NCBI RefSeq assembly: GCF_016862555.1
Contig: NZ_BONE01000074.1
Coordinates: 1 to 38,536, forward strand
Direction: 5' to 3'
Source of the DNA: Asanoa siamensis
Lineage (GTDB): Bacteria > Actinomycetota > Actinomycetes > Mycobacteriales > Micromonosporaceae
DNA: 38,536 nt
Made by a program: the position numbers and the translations under genes. Below, in pieces: positions 23,406-30,964 of the stretch. The notes under the pieces were generated by a model, which saw nothing but the letters and a program-made list of their open reading frames with translations, made no database searches and was not told where the DNA came from. Numbering within the stretch: position 1 is the stretch's first letter; the number at the start of each line of letters is the position of its first letter.

Positions 23406-24463
23406 GGGAGCGGGACCTCGGTCTCGCCCTGGGCCTTGAGCGCCTCGTTGAGGAAGCTCAGGTCGTAGAGCCCGGCCAGGTCGACCGGCTCGGTGAGGCC
23501 GACGGCGACCGCGTGGTCGAGCCCGGTCTTCAGCGACGACGCGATCGGGTCGTCGGTGAACTCCAGCGTCGACCAGGCCTGCTTGATCAGCTTCAGGTCC
23601 AGCGGCTTGCCGGTCAGCCTGCCGATGTGGTCGGAGATCGCCTGCTGCGCCTCGTCGGGCTTCTGGTTGACGAAGTCGTTGGCGGCGACCTGGCCCTCGA
23701 CCAGCTTCCTGACGGTGTCCGGGTGCTCCTTCAGGAACTTCGTGCTGACGATCAGGTTCGTGATGACGAACTTGCCGCCGGGCCAGAGGTCGCGCTCGTC
23801 GACCAGCACCTTGCCGCCGGCGTTGACGAGCTGCGACACGAACGGCTCGGGCACCCAGGCACCGTCGATCGCCCCGCTGCGGAACGTCTCCAGCGTCTGG
23901 GAGTTGGCCTGCGGCACGATGCTGACGTCGCCGCCGCCCTCCTTGGTCGTGGTCAGGCCCTTCTCCTTGAGCCAGAAGCGGATCGCCACGTCCTGGGTGT
24001 TGCCGAGCTGCGGTGTCGCGATCTTCTTGCCGCGCAGGCCCTCGGCCGAGGTGATCCCGGGCTTGACGACCAGCGCGACGCCGCCCGACGCGGCGCCGGA
24101 GACGACCCGGACCGCCTCGCCCTTCGACTTCGAGTGCGCGTTCACGGTCGGGTTCGGACCGATGTACGTGGCGTCGAGCGCGCCGGAGAAGACGGCCTCG
24201 ATCGCCTCGGGGCCGGCGTTGAAGGTCTTGGTCTCCAGCTTGACGCCGGAGCCGAGCTTCTCCGCGAAGATGCCCTTCTCGACGCCGACCAGCGCCGGCG
24301 CGTGGGTGATGTTGGGGAAGTAGCCGAGCCGGAGCGTGACCGGGTCACTCGCGGTGCCGGCCCTCTCGTCACCGCCGCACGCGGCGGCGGTCCCGAGCGT
24401 CGCGGCGGCCACGATCGCGACGGCGGCCAGATTGCCGAGCCTGCGCAGGGGGAGACTTCTCAT
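23402..24463 (-). CDS. ssuA: Aliphatic sulfonate ABC transporter substrate-binding lipoprotein
   Basis: The 353-residue protein has a lipoprotein signal with a basic start (MRSLPLRRLG), a hydrophobic core and a TAAAC lipobox (cysteine at about residue 29), then a periplasmic-binding domain: VTLRLGYFPNITHAPALVGVEKGIF, GALDATYIGPNPTVNAH, GAIDGAWVPEPFVSQLV. This is the SsuA/TauA/NrtA-type fold, anchored outside the membrane. Sulfonate specificity is inferred from linkage to ssuD and ssuE; a sulfate ester or taurine is possible. It is the first gene of ssuABC-rrf2; operator site D lies 23 bp upstream. Confidence 0.9.
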   Translation of the reverse strand: MRSLPLRRLGNLAAVAIVAAATLGTAAACGGDERAGTASDPVTLRLGYFPNITHAPALVGVEKGIFAEKLGSGVKLETKTFNAGPEAIEAVFSGALDATYIGPNPTVNAHSKSKGEAVRVVSGAASGGVALVVKPGITSAEGLRGKKIATPQLGNTQDVAIRFWLKEKGLTTTKEGGGDVSIVPQANSQTLETFRSGAIDGAWVPEPFVSQLVNAGGKVLVDERDLWPGGKFVITNLIVSTKFLKEHPDTVRKLVEGQVAANDFVNQKPDEAQQAISDHIGRLTGKPLDLKLIKQAWSTLEFTDDPIASSLKTGLDHAVAVGLTEPVDLAGLYDLSFLNEALKAQGETEVPLP

Positions 24464-24485
24464 CGCCCGTCCAATCCATTGTTTT

Positions 24486-24503
24486 CCTACTTGATTGATA
24501 GGA
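24486..24503 (-). promoter_or_regulatory. Putative Rrf2 operator, site D
   Basis: On the plus strand CCTACTTGATTGATAGGA, the fourth copy of the shared operator, 23 bp upstream of the ssuA start codon. It would control the whole ssuABC-rrf2 operon, including the regulator itself. Confidence 0.75.
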
Positions 24504-24855
24504 AGAGTGGGTTAGGGCGACCGGCCGCGTCAAGGTGACGTCCACCATGTGGGAGCGGGCAGAGATGCTTGCCGATGGGCATTGGTCGCGCTTAGCCGGT
24601 CCTTAAGTTTTCCTGTGCCGGTTGCTTAGGGCGCCACGACCTGCGGCGCGGCCGCCGGTGCGACCCGTGGACATCGACGCAGCGTGCTGCCTTCGCGGGC
24701 TGCCGGGCCGGCCCTGATGATCGACAACGCTGTCTTAAGTCGGCCGCCGAGGCCTGCGAAAACCGCCCTTGAGCAGGGCGGCTGCGGTGCCTTAGCTTCC
24801 GTGACGACCCCGCCGCGGACGGCCGCGGCGCACTCGCGAGAACCGGGATCCGTAC
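24504..24855. other. 352-bp non-coding leader between ssuA and the DUF1800 gene
   Basis: No credible gene is seen. The region should hold the promoter and leader of the DUF1800 operon. It contains two CTTAAG palindromes (near 24602 and 24734), a hairpin at 24763-24781 and a GC-rich stretch before the ATG. I do not recognise a known riboswitch. The base composition is more mixed than in the coding flanks. Confidence 0.6.
24763..24781 (-). terminator. Hairpin with a T-run on the minus strand
   Basis: CCGCCCT (24763-24769) pairs perfectly with AGGGCGG (24775-24781) around a 5-base loop. On the minus strand it is followed directly by TTTT, the form of an intrinsic terminator reading leftwards, although no minus-strand gene lies to the right. 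It may stop antisense transcription towards ssuA, or act as a 5'-leader hairpin of the DUF1800 mRNA. Confidence 0.45.
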
Positions 24856-26856
24856 ATGGCCAACCGGAACGTGCCGCCCCAATGGCCGGGCGATGACGGC
24901 CGCTTCGACAGCCGGCCGCACCCGAGCACGGACAGGTACCGCGAGCGGCCCGTCGCCTACCACTACCCCGAGCAGCAGTCCGGCCCGCGCTGGGTGGGTC
25001 CGGACGGCGGCATCGACGGCTCGGTCGCCGGCCTGCCGGAGATCTACGAGGACGACGAGGACGACGACGGCGGCGCGGCCAACAAGGGCCGGCGGCGGGC
25101 GCTGATCGCGCTCGGCGGCGCGTTCGCCGTGGCCGGCGGCGGCGCCGCGCTGAGCTTCACCTCCCAGGGCCGCGAGCTGCTCGACAAGGTGCTCGGCGGC
25201 GACGGCGTGGACGCCACGGCGGACCAGCTCAACAACGCGATCTCCAACGCGCCGGCGCAGCAGCAGCCGAGCACGGTGCGCACCTACACGGAGCAGAACG
25301 AGTCCTACATGGGCTCGCGGGCCGGCAACGAGCTGCGGCGCAACGCGCCCGCCACGGGCCGGGCGTACCCGACCCCGAGCGCCGCCGCGGCCAACACCAA
25401 GGTCACCGTCAAGACCGTCCTCGCCAAGGACCCGGTGCTGCACCTCGCCCGCCGGGCCACCTTCGGGCCGACGCCGCAGGTGATCGCCGACATCCGCCGC
25501 CTCGGCATCGACAGGTGGATCCAGCTCCAGCTCGACCCCCAGAAGATCGCGCCGACGCCCGGTGAGCTGAAGCTCGCGGAGCTGACGACGCTGACCATGT
25601 CGATCCCGCAGCTGCGCGCCAACCGGGACGCCCTCAACGAGAAGGGCACCCAGGCCGACCAGGAGGTCGTCGACGCGGCGGTCGGCCGCATGATCTTCTC
25701 GGACCGGCAGCTCTTCGAGGTCATGGTCGACTTCTGGAACGACTTCCTGCACGTCGGCCCGTTCTTCGACGGCTCGGACATGGTCCGGTCGAGCTTCGAC
25801 CGCGACGTGATCCGCAAGCACGCGCTGGGCCGCTACCCCGACATGCTGGTCGCCGCGAACCGCCACCCGGCGCTGCTGATCTACCTCAACCAGAACCAGT
25901 CCTCCAAGGACAACGTCAACGAGAACCTGGCCCGGGAGAACCTGGAGCTGTACTCGGTCGGCGTCGACGGCGGCTACACCGAGAAGGACGTCAAGCAGGC
26001 CGCGCTGCTGCAGACGGGCCGCAGCGTCCGCGACGACCAGTACGTCTACATCCCCGAGCGGCACCACGTCGGGCCGATCAAGATCATGGGCTTCAGCCAC
26101 CCGAACTCGACGGCCGACGGCGGCGAGGCGGCCAGCGACGCGTACTTCCGCTTCCTGGCCCTGCACCCCTCGACCGCCCGCTACATCGCGCTCAACCTGG
26201 CGGTCCGGTTCGTCTCCGACACCCCGCCGAAGTCGCTGATCGACCGGCTCGCCAAGACCTACCTCACCAGCGAGGGCGCGATCAAGCCGGTGCTGATGAC
26301 GCTGTTCAGCTCGTCGGAGTTCTGGGCCGCGGTCGGGCAGAAGGTGCGCCGGCCGATGGAGTACCTCGCGGCCACCTACCGGGCGCTGAGCGTCGCGCCG
26401 ACGCCCAGCCCTGGCTTCCAGCAGGGCAACCGCAACCGCACCCCGTTCGCGGAGGGGCTGCGGCAGATCCGCAACAAGATGGACGAGCTCGGCCAGTTCC
26501 CGACGGGTCAGGCGACGCCCAACGGCTACCCCGACATCTTCCTCGCCTGGACGTCGGCCGGGACGATGATCAACGGCTGGAACGAGGCGCTGGACATCGT
26601 CAACGGCAACCGCCGGATGTTCTCCTACCTCAAGCCGGAGCGGTTCGCGGGCGCCAAGCCGCCGGCCACCGCGGGCGCCTACGTCGACGCGCTGGCCAAG
26701 CGCCTCGTGCACCAGACCCTGACCGCCAAGGAGAAGGCGGCGGTCCTCGGCATCGCCGGCGTCGCCGCCGGCGCCACGGTCGACGCGTCGCTGGGTGGCG
26801 CGCTCACATCCGTCGTGCGGGCGCTGCTCGCATCCCCCCAGCACCACCTGCGGTGA
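24856..26856 (+). CDS. DUF1800-domain protein with a putative Tat signal
   Basis: The 666-residue protein has a cytosolic N-terminal part of about 78 residues ending in an acidic run (EDDEDDDGG). A twin-arginine-like signal follows (RRRALIALGGAFAVAGGGAALS, 79-100), then the DUF1800 domain: HLARRATFGPTPQVIADIRRLG near 195-216, MVDFWNDFLHV near 290-300 and ENLARENLELYSVGVDGGYTEKDV near 355-378. The family is of unknown function and is commonly encoded beside DUF1501, as here. The ATG at 24856 is used. It is the first gene of a likely five-gene unit; the DUF1501 start overlaps its stop (GTGA). Confidence 0.85.
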   Translation: MANRNVPPQWPGDDGRFDSRPHPSTDRYRERPVAYHYPEQQSGPRWVGPDGGIDGSVAGLPEIYEDDEDDDGGAANKGRRRALIALGGAFAVAGGGAALSFTSQGRELLDKVLGGDGVDATADQLNNAISNAPAQQQPSTVRTYTEQNESYMGSRAGNELRRNAPATGRAYPTPSAAAANTKVTVKTVLAKDPVLHLARRATFGPTPQVIADIRRLGIDRWIQLQLDPQKIAPTPGELKLAELTTLTMSIPQLRANRDALNEKGTQADQEVVDAAVGRMIFSDRQLFEVMVDFWNDFLHVGPFFDGSDMVRSSFDRDVIRKHALGRYPDMLVAANRHPALLIYLNQNQSSKDNVNENLARENLELYSVGVDGGYTEKDVKQAALLQTGRSVRDDQYVYIPERHHVGPIKIMGFSHPNSTADGGEAASDAYFRFLALHPSTARYIALNLAVRFVSDTPPKSLIDRLAKTYLTSEGAIKPVLMTLFSSSEFWAAVGQKVRRPMEYLAATYRALSVAPTPSPGFQQGNRNRTPFAEGLRQIRNKMDELGQFPTGQATPNGYPDIFLAWTSAGTMINGWNEALDIVNGNRRMFSYLKPERFAGAKPPATAGAYVDALAKRLVHQTLTAKEKAAVLGIAGVAAGATVDASLGGALTSVVRALLASPQHHLR

Positions 26857-28241
26857 GCCAAATGGAGAGCAGCGTGTCGACATTCCCCGTTCACCCGGGC
26901 TGCCCGGACCTCGCCCGGCTGGCCGACAACCCCTTCGACGCCGCCCTGCGGGCCGAGGCGATGGCGGTCGAGGCCGAGGACAGCGCCGAACGCGACCGCC
27001 TCCAGTCGCTCAACGAGCTGGAGGAGGCGCAGCAGGACGGCCGTGGGGTGACCCGACGGACCTTCGTCACCGGCGCCGCCGCGACCGCCACCGCGCTGGC
27101 CACGACGCAGTTCGTCTCGACCCGGGCCTCGTTCGCGGCGACGAAGACCGGCACCCTGATCCACGTCTTCCTCTACGGCGGGCTCGACGGCCTGGCCATG
27201 GTCGCGCCGGCCGACGACCCGGTGCTGGCCAAGGTCCGCCCGGACCAGCTCATCCCGGAGAACGGCGGCATCGCGCTGCAGCGCGGCTTCCGCCTCAGTG
27301 GGGCGTTCGCGCCGTTGAAGAAGTACCTCGACGCGGGGCAGCTCGGCTTCGTGCCGGCGGTGACCGACCCGCGGCTGTCGCTGAGCCACTTCCAGGCCGC
27401 GGACGCCTGCAACCTCGGCGGCCTGCCGGGGGAGACCGGCGGCCGGGGCTGGCTCGACAGCCTGGTCGACGCGCTCGGCCCGGGCACCGCGTTCCGCAGC
27501 GTCGGCATCGGCAGCACGCTGCCGCGCTCGCTGGTCGGCACGAACGGCGCGATCGCCCTCAACAGCGTCGGGTCGTTCAACCTCAACGGCGACCAGCGGT
27601 TCAAGGCCGGCACGGCCAAGGCCATCAAGACCCTGTTCACCGGCATCAACCACCCGGTGGAGGAGTCGGTGCAGGAGGGGCTGACCGCGCTGAGCCTCGC
27701 GCAGCGGCTCGCCGCCAACGGCTACCAGCCGGCGGAGGGCGTCGACTACCAGGGCATCGGCAACGCGTTCCGGCAGCTCGCGCAGCTCATCAAGGGCGGC
27801 GCCAACGTCCGGGTGGCGACGATCGGCATGGGCGGCTGGGACACCCACGAGAACCAGGGCACCCAGGGCGGCTACGTCTTCAACCACATGAACGAGCTCG
27901 CCCGCGGGCTGGCGGCGTTCTTCGACGACCTCGGCCCGGCCGCGGCAGACGTCACCGTCATGGTGTCCAGCGAGTTCGGCCGCCGGGTCAGCCAGAACGG
28001 CAGCGGCACCGACCACGGGCACGGCGGCGTCATCGCGCTGCTGTCCGGCCGGAAATTGGCCGGCAACCTGCTCGGCCGCTGGGACGGCCTGGCCAAGCTG
28101 GACGGAGGCAACGTCCCCGAGTACAACAACATGTTCAACGTCTACGGCGCCGTCGCACAGGGCAGGTTCGGCCTGACCAACGCCGAGGTGGACAAGATCT
28201 TCCCCCGCCAGAAGTACGCCCCGGTGAAGCTCTTTGCGTGA
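26853..28241 (+). CDS. DUF1501-domain protein with a putative Tat signal
   Basis: The 462-residue protein has a 67-residue N-terminal extension and then a twin-arginine signal (TRRTFVTGAAATATALATT, about 67-85). The alkaline-phosphatase-superfamily-like DUF1501 domain follows: TLIHVFLYGGLDGLAMVAPADD, ATIGMGGWDTHENQGTQGGYVF and VTVMVSSEFGRRVSQNGSGTDHGHGGV, with the conserved His/Asp residues. It should be exported folded by Tat and may bind metals. The GTG at 26853 gives a four-base overlap with the DUF1800 stop; the ATG at 26862 is an alternative. The biochemical role of the DUF1800/DUF1501 pair is not known. Confidence 0.87.
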   Translation: MSQMESSVSTFPVHPGCPDLARLADNPFDAALRAEAMAVEAEDSAERDRLQSLNELEEAQQDGRGVTRRTFVTGAAATATALATTQFVSTRASFAATKTGTLIHVFLYGGLDGLAMVAPADDPVLAKVRPDQLIPENGGIALQRGFRLSGAFAPLKKYLDAGQLGFVPAVTDPRLSLSHFQAADACNLGGLPGETGGRGWLDSLVDALGPGTAFRSVGIGSTLPRSLVGTNGAIALNSVGSFNLNGDQRFKAGTAKAIKTLFTGINHPVEESVQEGLTALSLAQRLAANGYQPAEGVDYQGIGNAFRQLAQLIKGGANVRVATIGMGGWDTHENQGTQGGYVFNHMNELARGLAAFFDDLGPAAADVTVMVSSEFGRRVSQNGSGTDHGHGGVIALLSGRKLAGNLLGRWDGLAKLDGGNVPEYNNMFNVYGAVAQGRFGLTNAEVDKIFPRQKYAPVKLFA

Positions 28242-29667
28242 CTATCCCACTGGCGCCGTAGTAGCGGGCCGCCGTCGGACCGGGGACCCCCCGACCCGGT
28301 CCGACGGTCGCCCCGCGCCCGCCCCCGCCCCCGTCAACGTGCCCGCCCGGCGCGGCGGTGCCGGTCGGCGCCTGCTCCTGCTGATCTTCTGGGCCGGCCT
28401 CGTGCTGGCCGTGCTGCCCTGGTGGCTGACGACGCCGGCCGGCTCCCTGTCCGACAGCGGTGCGGTGGCCCTGGCCGCGGGCCGGATCGTCGGCCTGGTC
28501 GCCGGCTACGTGATGCTCGTCCAGATCGTGCTGATGAGCCGGCTGCGGTTGCTCGACCGGCTGGCCGGCGAGGAGCTGATGACCCGCTGGCACCGGGACA
28601 TCGGCGGCGCGCTGATCGTCGCGGTGCTCGCCCACATGGCGTTGATCCTGGTCGGCTACGGCGCCCTCGACGGCGTCAACCCGCTGGTCGAGGCCCGGGT
28701 GCTGGCCACCGGCGTGCCCGACATGCTGACCGCGTTCCTGTCGGCCGGCATCCTCACCGCGGTCGGGCTCTTCTCCGTGCGGGCGGTGCGTCACGCCATG
28801 CCGTACGAGATGTGGCGCTGGCTGCACATGTCCACGTACCTGGTGCTCTACCTGTCCTTCGGGCACCAGTTCTCGCTGGGCCAACAGCTGTTCAAACCCG
28901 GTGTCGTACGCACGGGCTGGCTCGCCGCGTACGTCGGTGTCGCCGTGCTCCTCGCGTACGGCCGGGTGATCGCGCCCCTGGTCTTCAACCTGCGGTACGC
29001 CCTGCGCGTGGCCGACGTGGTCGCCGAGGGCCCGGACACGATCTCGATCTACCTGACCGGCCGGCGGCTCGACCGGTTGAAGGTCCTAGGTGGACAGTGG
29101 TTCCGCTTCCGGTTCCTGGCCCGCGGGCTGTGGTGGCAGTCGCACCCGTTCTCGGTCTCGGCCGCCCAGAACGGCCGGTGGCTGCGGCTGACGGTCAAGG
29201 TGGTCGGCGCCTTCACGCGGGAGCTGCGCGAGCTCGAGTCCGGCGCGCGGGTCTTCGCGGTCGGGCCGCGCGGCTCGTTCACCGCCGCCCGGCGCACCGC
29301 GGCCCGCTCGCTGCTGATCGCCGGCGGCATCGGCATCACGCCGATCCGGGCGATGCTGGAGGAGCTGCCGCCGGGCGCGACGCTGATCTACCGGGCCAGC
29401 ACGCCGGCCGACGTCGTGCTCCAGCGCGAGATCGACTGGCTGGCCCGGGCCCGCGACGTCGACGTCTGGTACGTGATCGGCGCCCGCACCGACCCCGGGC
29501 CGCGCCAGGTGATGAGCCCCACCGGCCTGCACCAGCTCGTGCCGGACCTGGAGCGGCGGGACGTCTGGCTGTGCGGGCCGCCGGGCTTCGTGGAGGCGAC
29601 GCAGAAGCTCGTGCGCCGCTCGGGCGTGCCCCGCAAGAAGATCCACCTTGCCGCGTTCGAACTCTAG
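28234..29667 (+). CDS. Ferric-reductase-like transmembrane haem/FAD/NAD(P)H oxidoreductase
   Basis: The 477-residue protein has about six membrane helices (46 to about 250) with four histidines in the ferric reductase spacing: H120 and H134, H198 and H211, which should hold two haems. A cytosolic FNR-type module follows: HPFS at 304-307 (FAD), GGIGITP at 364-370 and CGPPGF near 449 (NAD(P)H). It would pass electrons from cytosolic NAD(P)H across the membrane. The start is uncertain: TTG 28234 overlaps the DUF1501 stop, but a strong hairpin (28272-28307) lies between it and the in-frame GTG at 28339, which would skip 35 Pro/Arg-rich residues. Confidence 0.87.
   Translation: MRDYPTGAVVAGRRRTGDPPTRSDGRPAPAPAPVNVPARRGGAGRRLLLLIFWAGLVLAVLPWWLTTPAGSLSDSGAVALAAGRIVGLVAGYVMLVQIVLMSRLRLLDRLAGEELMTRWHRDIGGALIVAVLAHMALILVGYGALDGVNPLVEARVLATGVPDMLTAFLSAGILTAVGLFSVRAVRHAMPYEMWRWLHMSTYLVLYLSFGHQFSLGQQLFKPGVVRTGWLAAYVGVAVLLAYGRVIAPLVFNLRYALRVADVVAEGPDTISIYLTGRRLDRLKVLGGQWFRFRFLARGLWWQSHPFSVSAAQNGRWLRLTVKVVGAFTRELRELESGARVFAVGPRGSFTAARRTAARSLLIAGGIGITPIRAMLEELPPGATLIYRASTPADVVLQREIDWLARARDVDVWYVIGARTDPGPRQVMSPTGLHQLVPDLERRDVWLCGPPGFVEATQKLVRRSGVPRKKIHLAAFEL
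28272..28307 (+). terminator. Strong hairpin at the start of the ferric-reductase-like gene
   Basis: CGTCGGACCGGG (28273-28284) is the exact complement of CCCGGTCCGACG (28295-28306), with a 10-base loop; one more C-G pair extends the stem to 28272/28307. There is no T-run. It lies just after the DUF1501 stop and could be a partial terminator or an mRNA stability element setting the ratio between exported proteins and reductase. Confidence 0.55.
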
Positions 29668-29676
29668 GAGGACCCC

Positions 29677-30234
29677 GTGCGCCGTGCCGCGCTGGCCGTA
29701 GCCGGGCTCGCCGCCGGCACCTCGCTGCTGGTCGTGGCCAAGGGTGGCGGGGGAGCGGCGCCCGACACCGTGGCGGCGGCCAACGCCGGCCCGACGCCGT
29801 CGGGTTCACCGTCGGCCGCCGCACCGCCCGCCCCGGACGCCGCCGCCCCGTCGGCGTCCGGCAAGCCCGGCACCAAGCAGTCCGCGAAGCCGAAGCCGGG
29901 GAAGAGCAGCACCAAGGCGGCACCACCACCGGCCGCGCCGCCGAAGTCCAACAAGGTGGTCGGGCCGCGGGTCCAGAATCCGTACGGCGCGGTCCAGGTC
30001 GTCCTCGACCTCGACGGCAACCGGATCACGGCCGTGCGCACGCTGGAGATGCCGGACGTCGAGGCGCGTTCGGACCAGCTCAGCGCGCTCGTCGAGTCGC
30101 AACTGGGCGAGGAGGCGGTCCGCGAGCAGGGTGCCGACCTCGACACGGTCTCGGGCGCGACGGAGACGAGCGAGGCCTACAAGGAGTCGTTGCGCCGCGC
30201 CATCGAACGCATGAAGAACGGCGAGCGTGACTGA
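29677..30234 (+). CDS. Exported FMN-binding-domain protein (covalent flavin carrier)
   Basis: The 185-residue protein has a short signal sequence or anchor (MRRAALAVAGLAAGTSLLVVA), a long Pro/Ala/Ser/Lys-rich linker (about 30-95) and an FMN_bind domain ending in DTVSGATETSEAYKESL. In SGAT (159-162), T162 is the predicted threonine to which ApbE attaches FMN through a phosphoester. The linker would let the flavin domain reach away from the membrane. The GTG at 29677 follows a near-perfect AGGAGGA. The gene lies 10 bp after the reductase and overlaps apbE by 8 bp. Confidence 0.9.
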   Translation: MRRAALAVAGLAAGTSLLVVAKGGGGAAPDTVAAANAGPTPSGSPSAAAPPAPDAAAPSASGKPGTKQSAKPKPGKSSTKAAPPPAAPPKSNKVVGPRVQNPYGAVQVVLDLDGNRITAVRTLEMPDVEARSDQLSALVESQLGEEAVREQGADLDTVSGATETSEAYKESLRRAIERMKNGERD

Positions 30235-30964
30235 GTTCCGCGCCCAGGAGTGCATGGGGACGGTGATCAGCGTCGAGATCGCCGCGGGCGGCTCGGCGGC
30301 GCTGCTCGACGAGGTGTTCGCCTGGTTCGACGAGGTCGACGCGCGGTTCAGCACCTTCAAGGACGACAGCGAGGTGTGCCGGCTCGACCGTGGTGCGCTG
30401 GCGCTGGCCGACGCGTCACCGGACCTGCGGCACGTGCTGTCGCGCTGTGCCGACCTGTGGAGCGAGACCGACGGCTACTTCGACGCGTACGTGACCGGGC
30501 GGTTGGATCCGTCGGGGTTCGTGAAGGGCTGGTCAGCGCAGGTCGCCTCGGACCGGCTGCTCGCCGCCGGTGCGACCGACCACTGTGTCAACGCCGGCGG
30601 CGACCTGCGGGTGCGCGGCCACGCGGCGGGTGGACGGCCCTGGCGGGTCGGCATCCGGCATCCGTGGGAAGCGCTGGCGACCTGCCACACGGTCGCGGGC
30701 ACCGACCTGGCCGTGGCGACGTCCGGCGTCTACGAGCGGGGACACCACGTCATCGACCCGCGCCGCGGGCGGCCGGCGAAGGGGCTGCGGTCGGTCACCG
30801 TCGTGGGTCCGGACCTCGGCACGGCCGACGCGTACGCGACGGCGGCGCTCGCCATGGGTCGGGCCGGCCTGCAGTGGCTCGCCGGACTCGCCGGTTATGC
30901 CTGTGTTGTCGTCACTGACGAGGGACGGAAGCTCAGCACCCGCGCTCTGGCCCCGACTGGTTAA
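30227..30964 (+). CDS. apbE: FAD:protein FMN transferase (ApbE)
   Basis: The 245-residue protein is on the short side for ApbE but has its landmarks: MGTVISVEI at the start, EVDARFSTFKDDSEVCRL near residues 36-53, VNAGGDLRVRG near 123-133, TSGVYERGHHVIDPRRGRPA near 166-185 and DLGTADAYATAALAMG near 193-210 with the metal-binding Asp and Thr. It transfers FMN from FAD to a threonine of FMN-binding domains; the target is almost certainly the gene immediately upstream, whose 3' end it overlaps. No clear signal peptide is present, so its location relative to the membrane is unsettled. Confidence 0.9.
   Translation: MTEFRAQECMGTVISVEIAAGGSAALLDEVFAWFDEVDARFSTFKDDSEVCRLDRGALALADASPDLRHVLSRCADLWSETDGYFDAYVTGRLDPSGFVKGWSAQVASDRLLAAGATDHCVNAGGDLRVRGHAAGGRPWRVGIRHPWEALATCHTVAGTDLAVATSGVYERGHHVIDPRRGRPAKGLRSVTVVGPDLGTADAYATAALAMGRAGLQWLAGLAGYACVVVTDEGRKLSTRALAPTG

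Noticed and set aside
24504-24855. Possible riboswitch in the DUF1800 leader
   Set aside because: No known riboswitch core could be recognised; only simple hairpins are visible.
24592-26883. Long minus-strand open frame (763 codons) opposite the DUF1800 gene
   Set aside because: It is Arg/Ala/Val/Gly-rich low-complexity sequence with no domain, running opposite a clear gene with good codon bias; a GC-driven antisense shadow.
28238-28261. Seven-codon frame (MTIPLAP) starting at the DUF1501 stop
   Set aside because: Too short, no separate ribosome-binding site, and probably a chance product of the GTGA junction.
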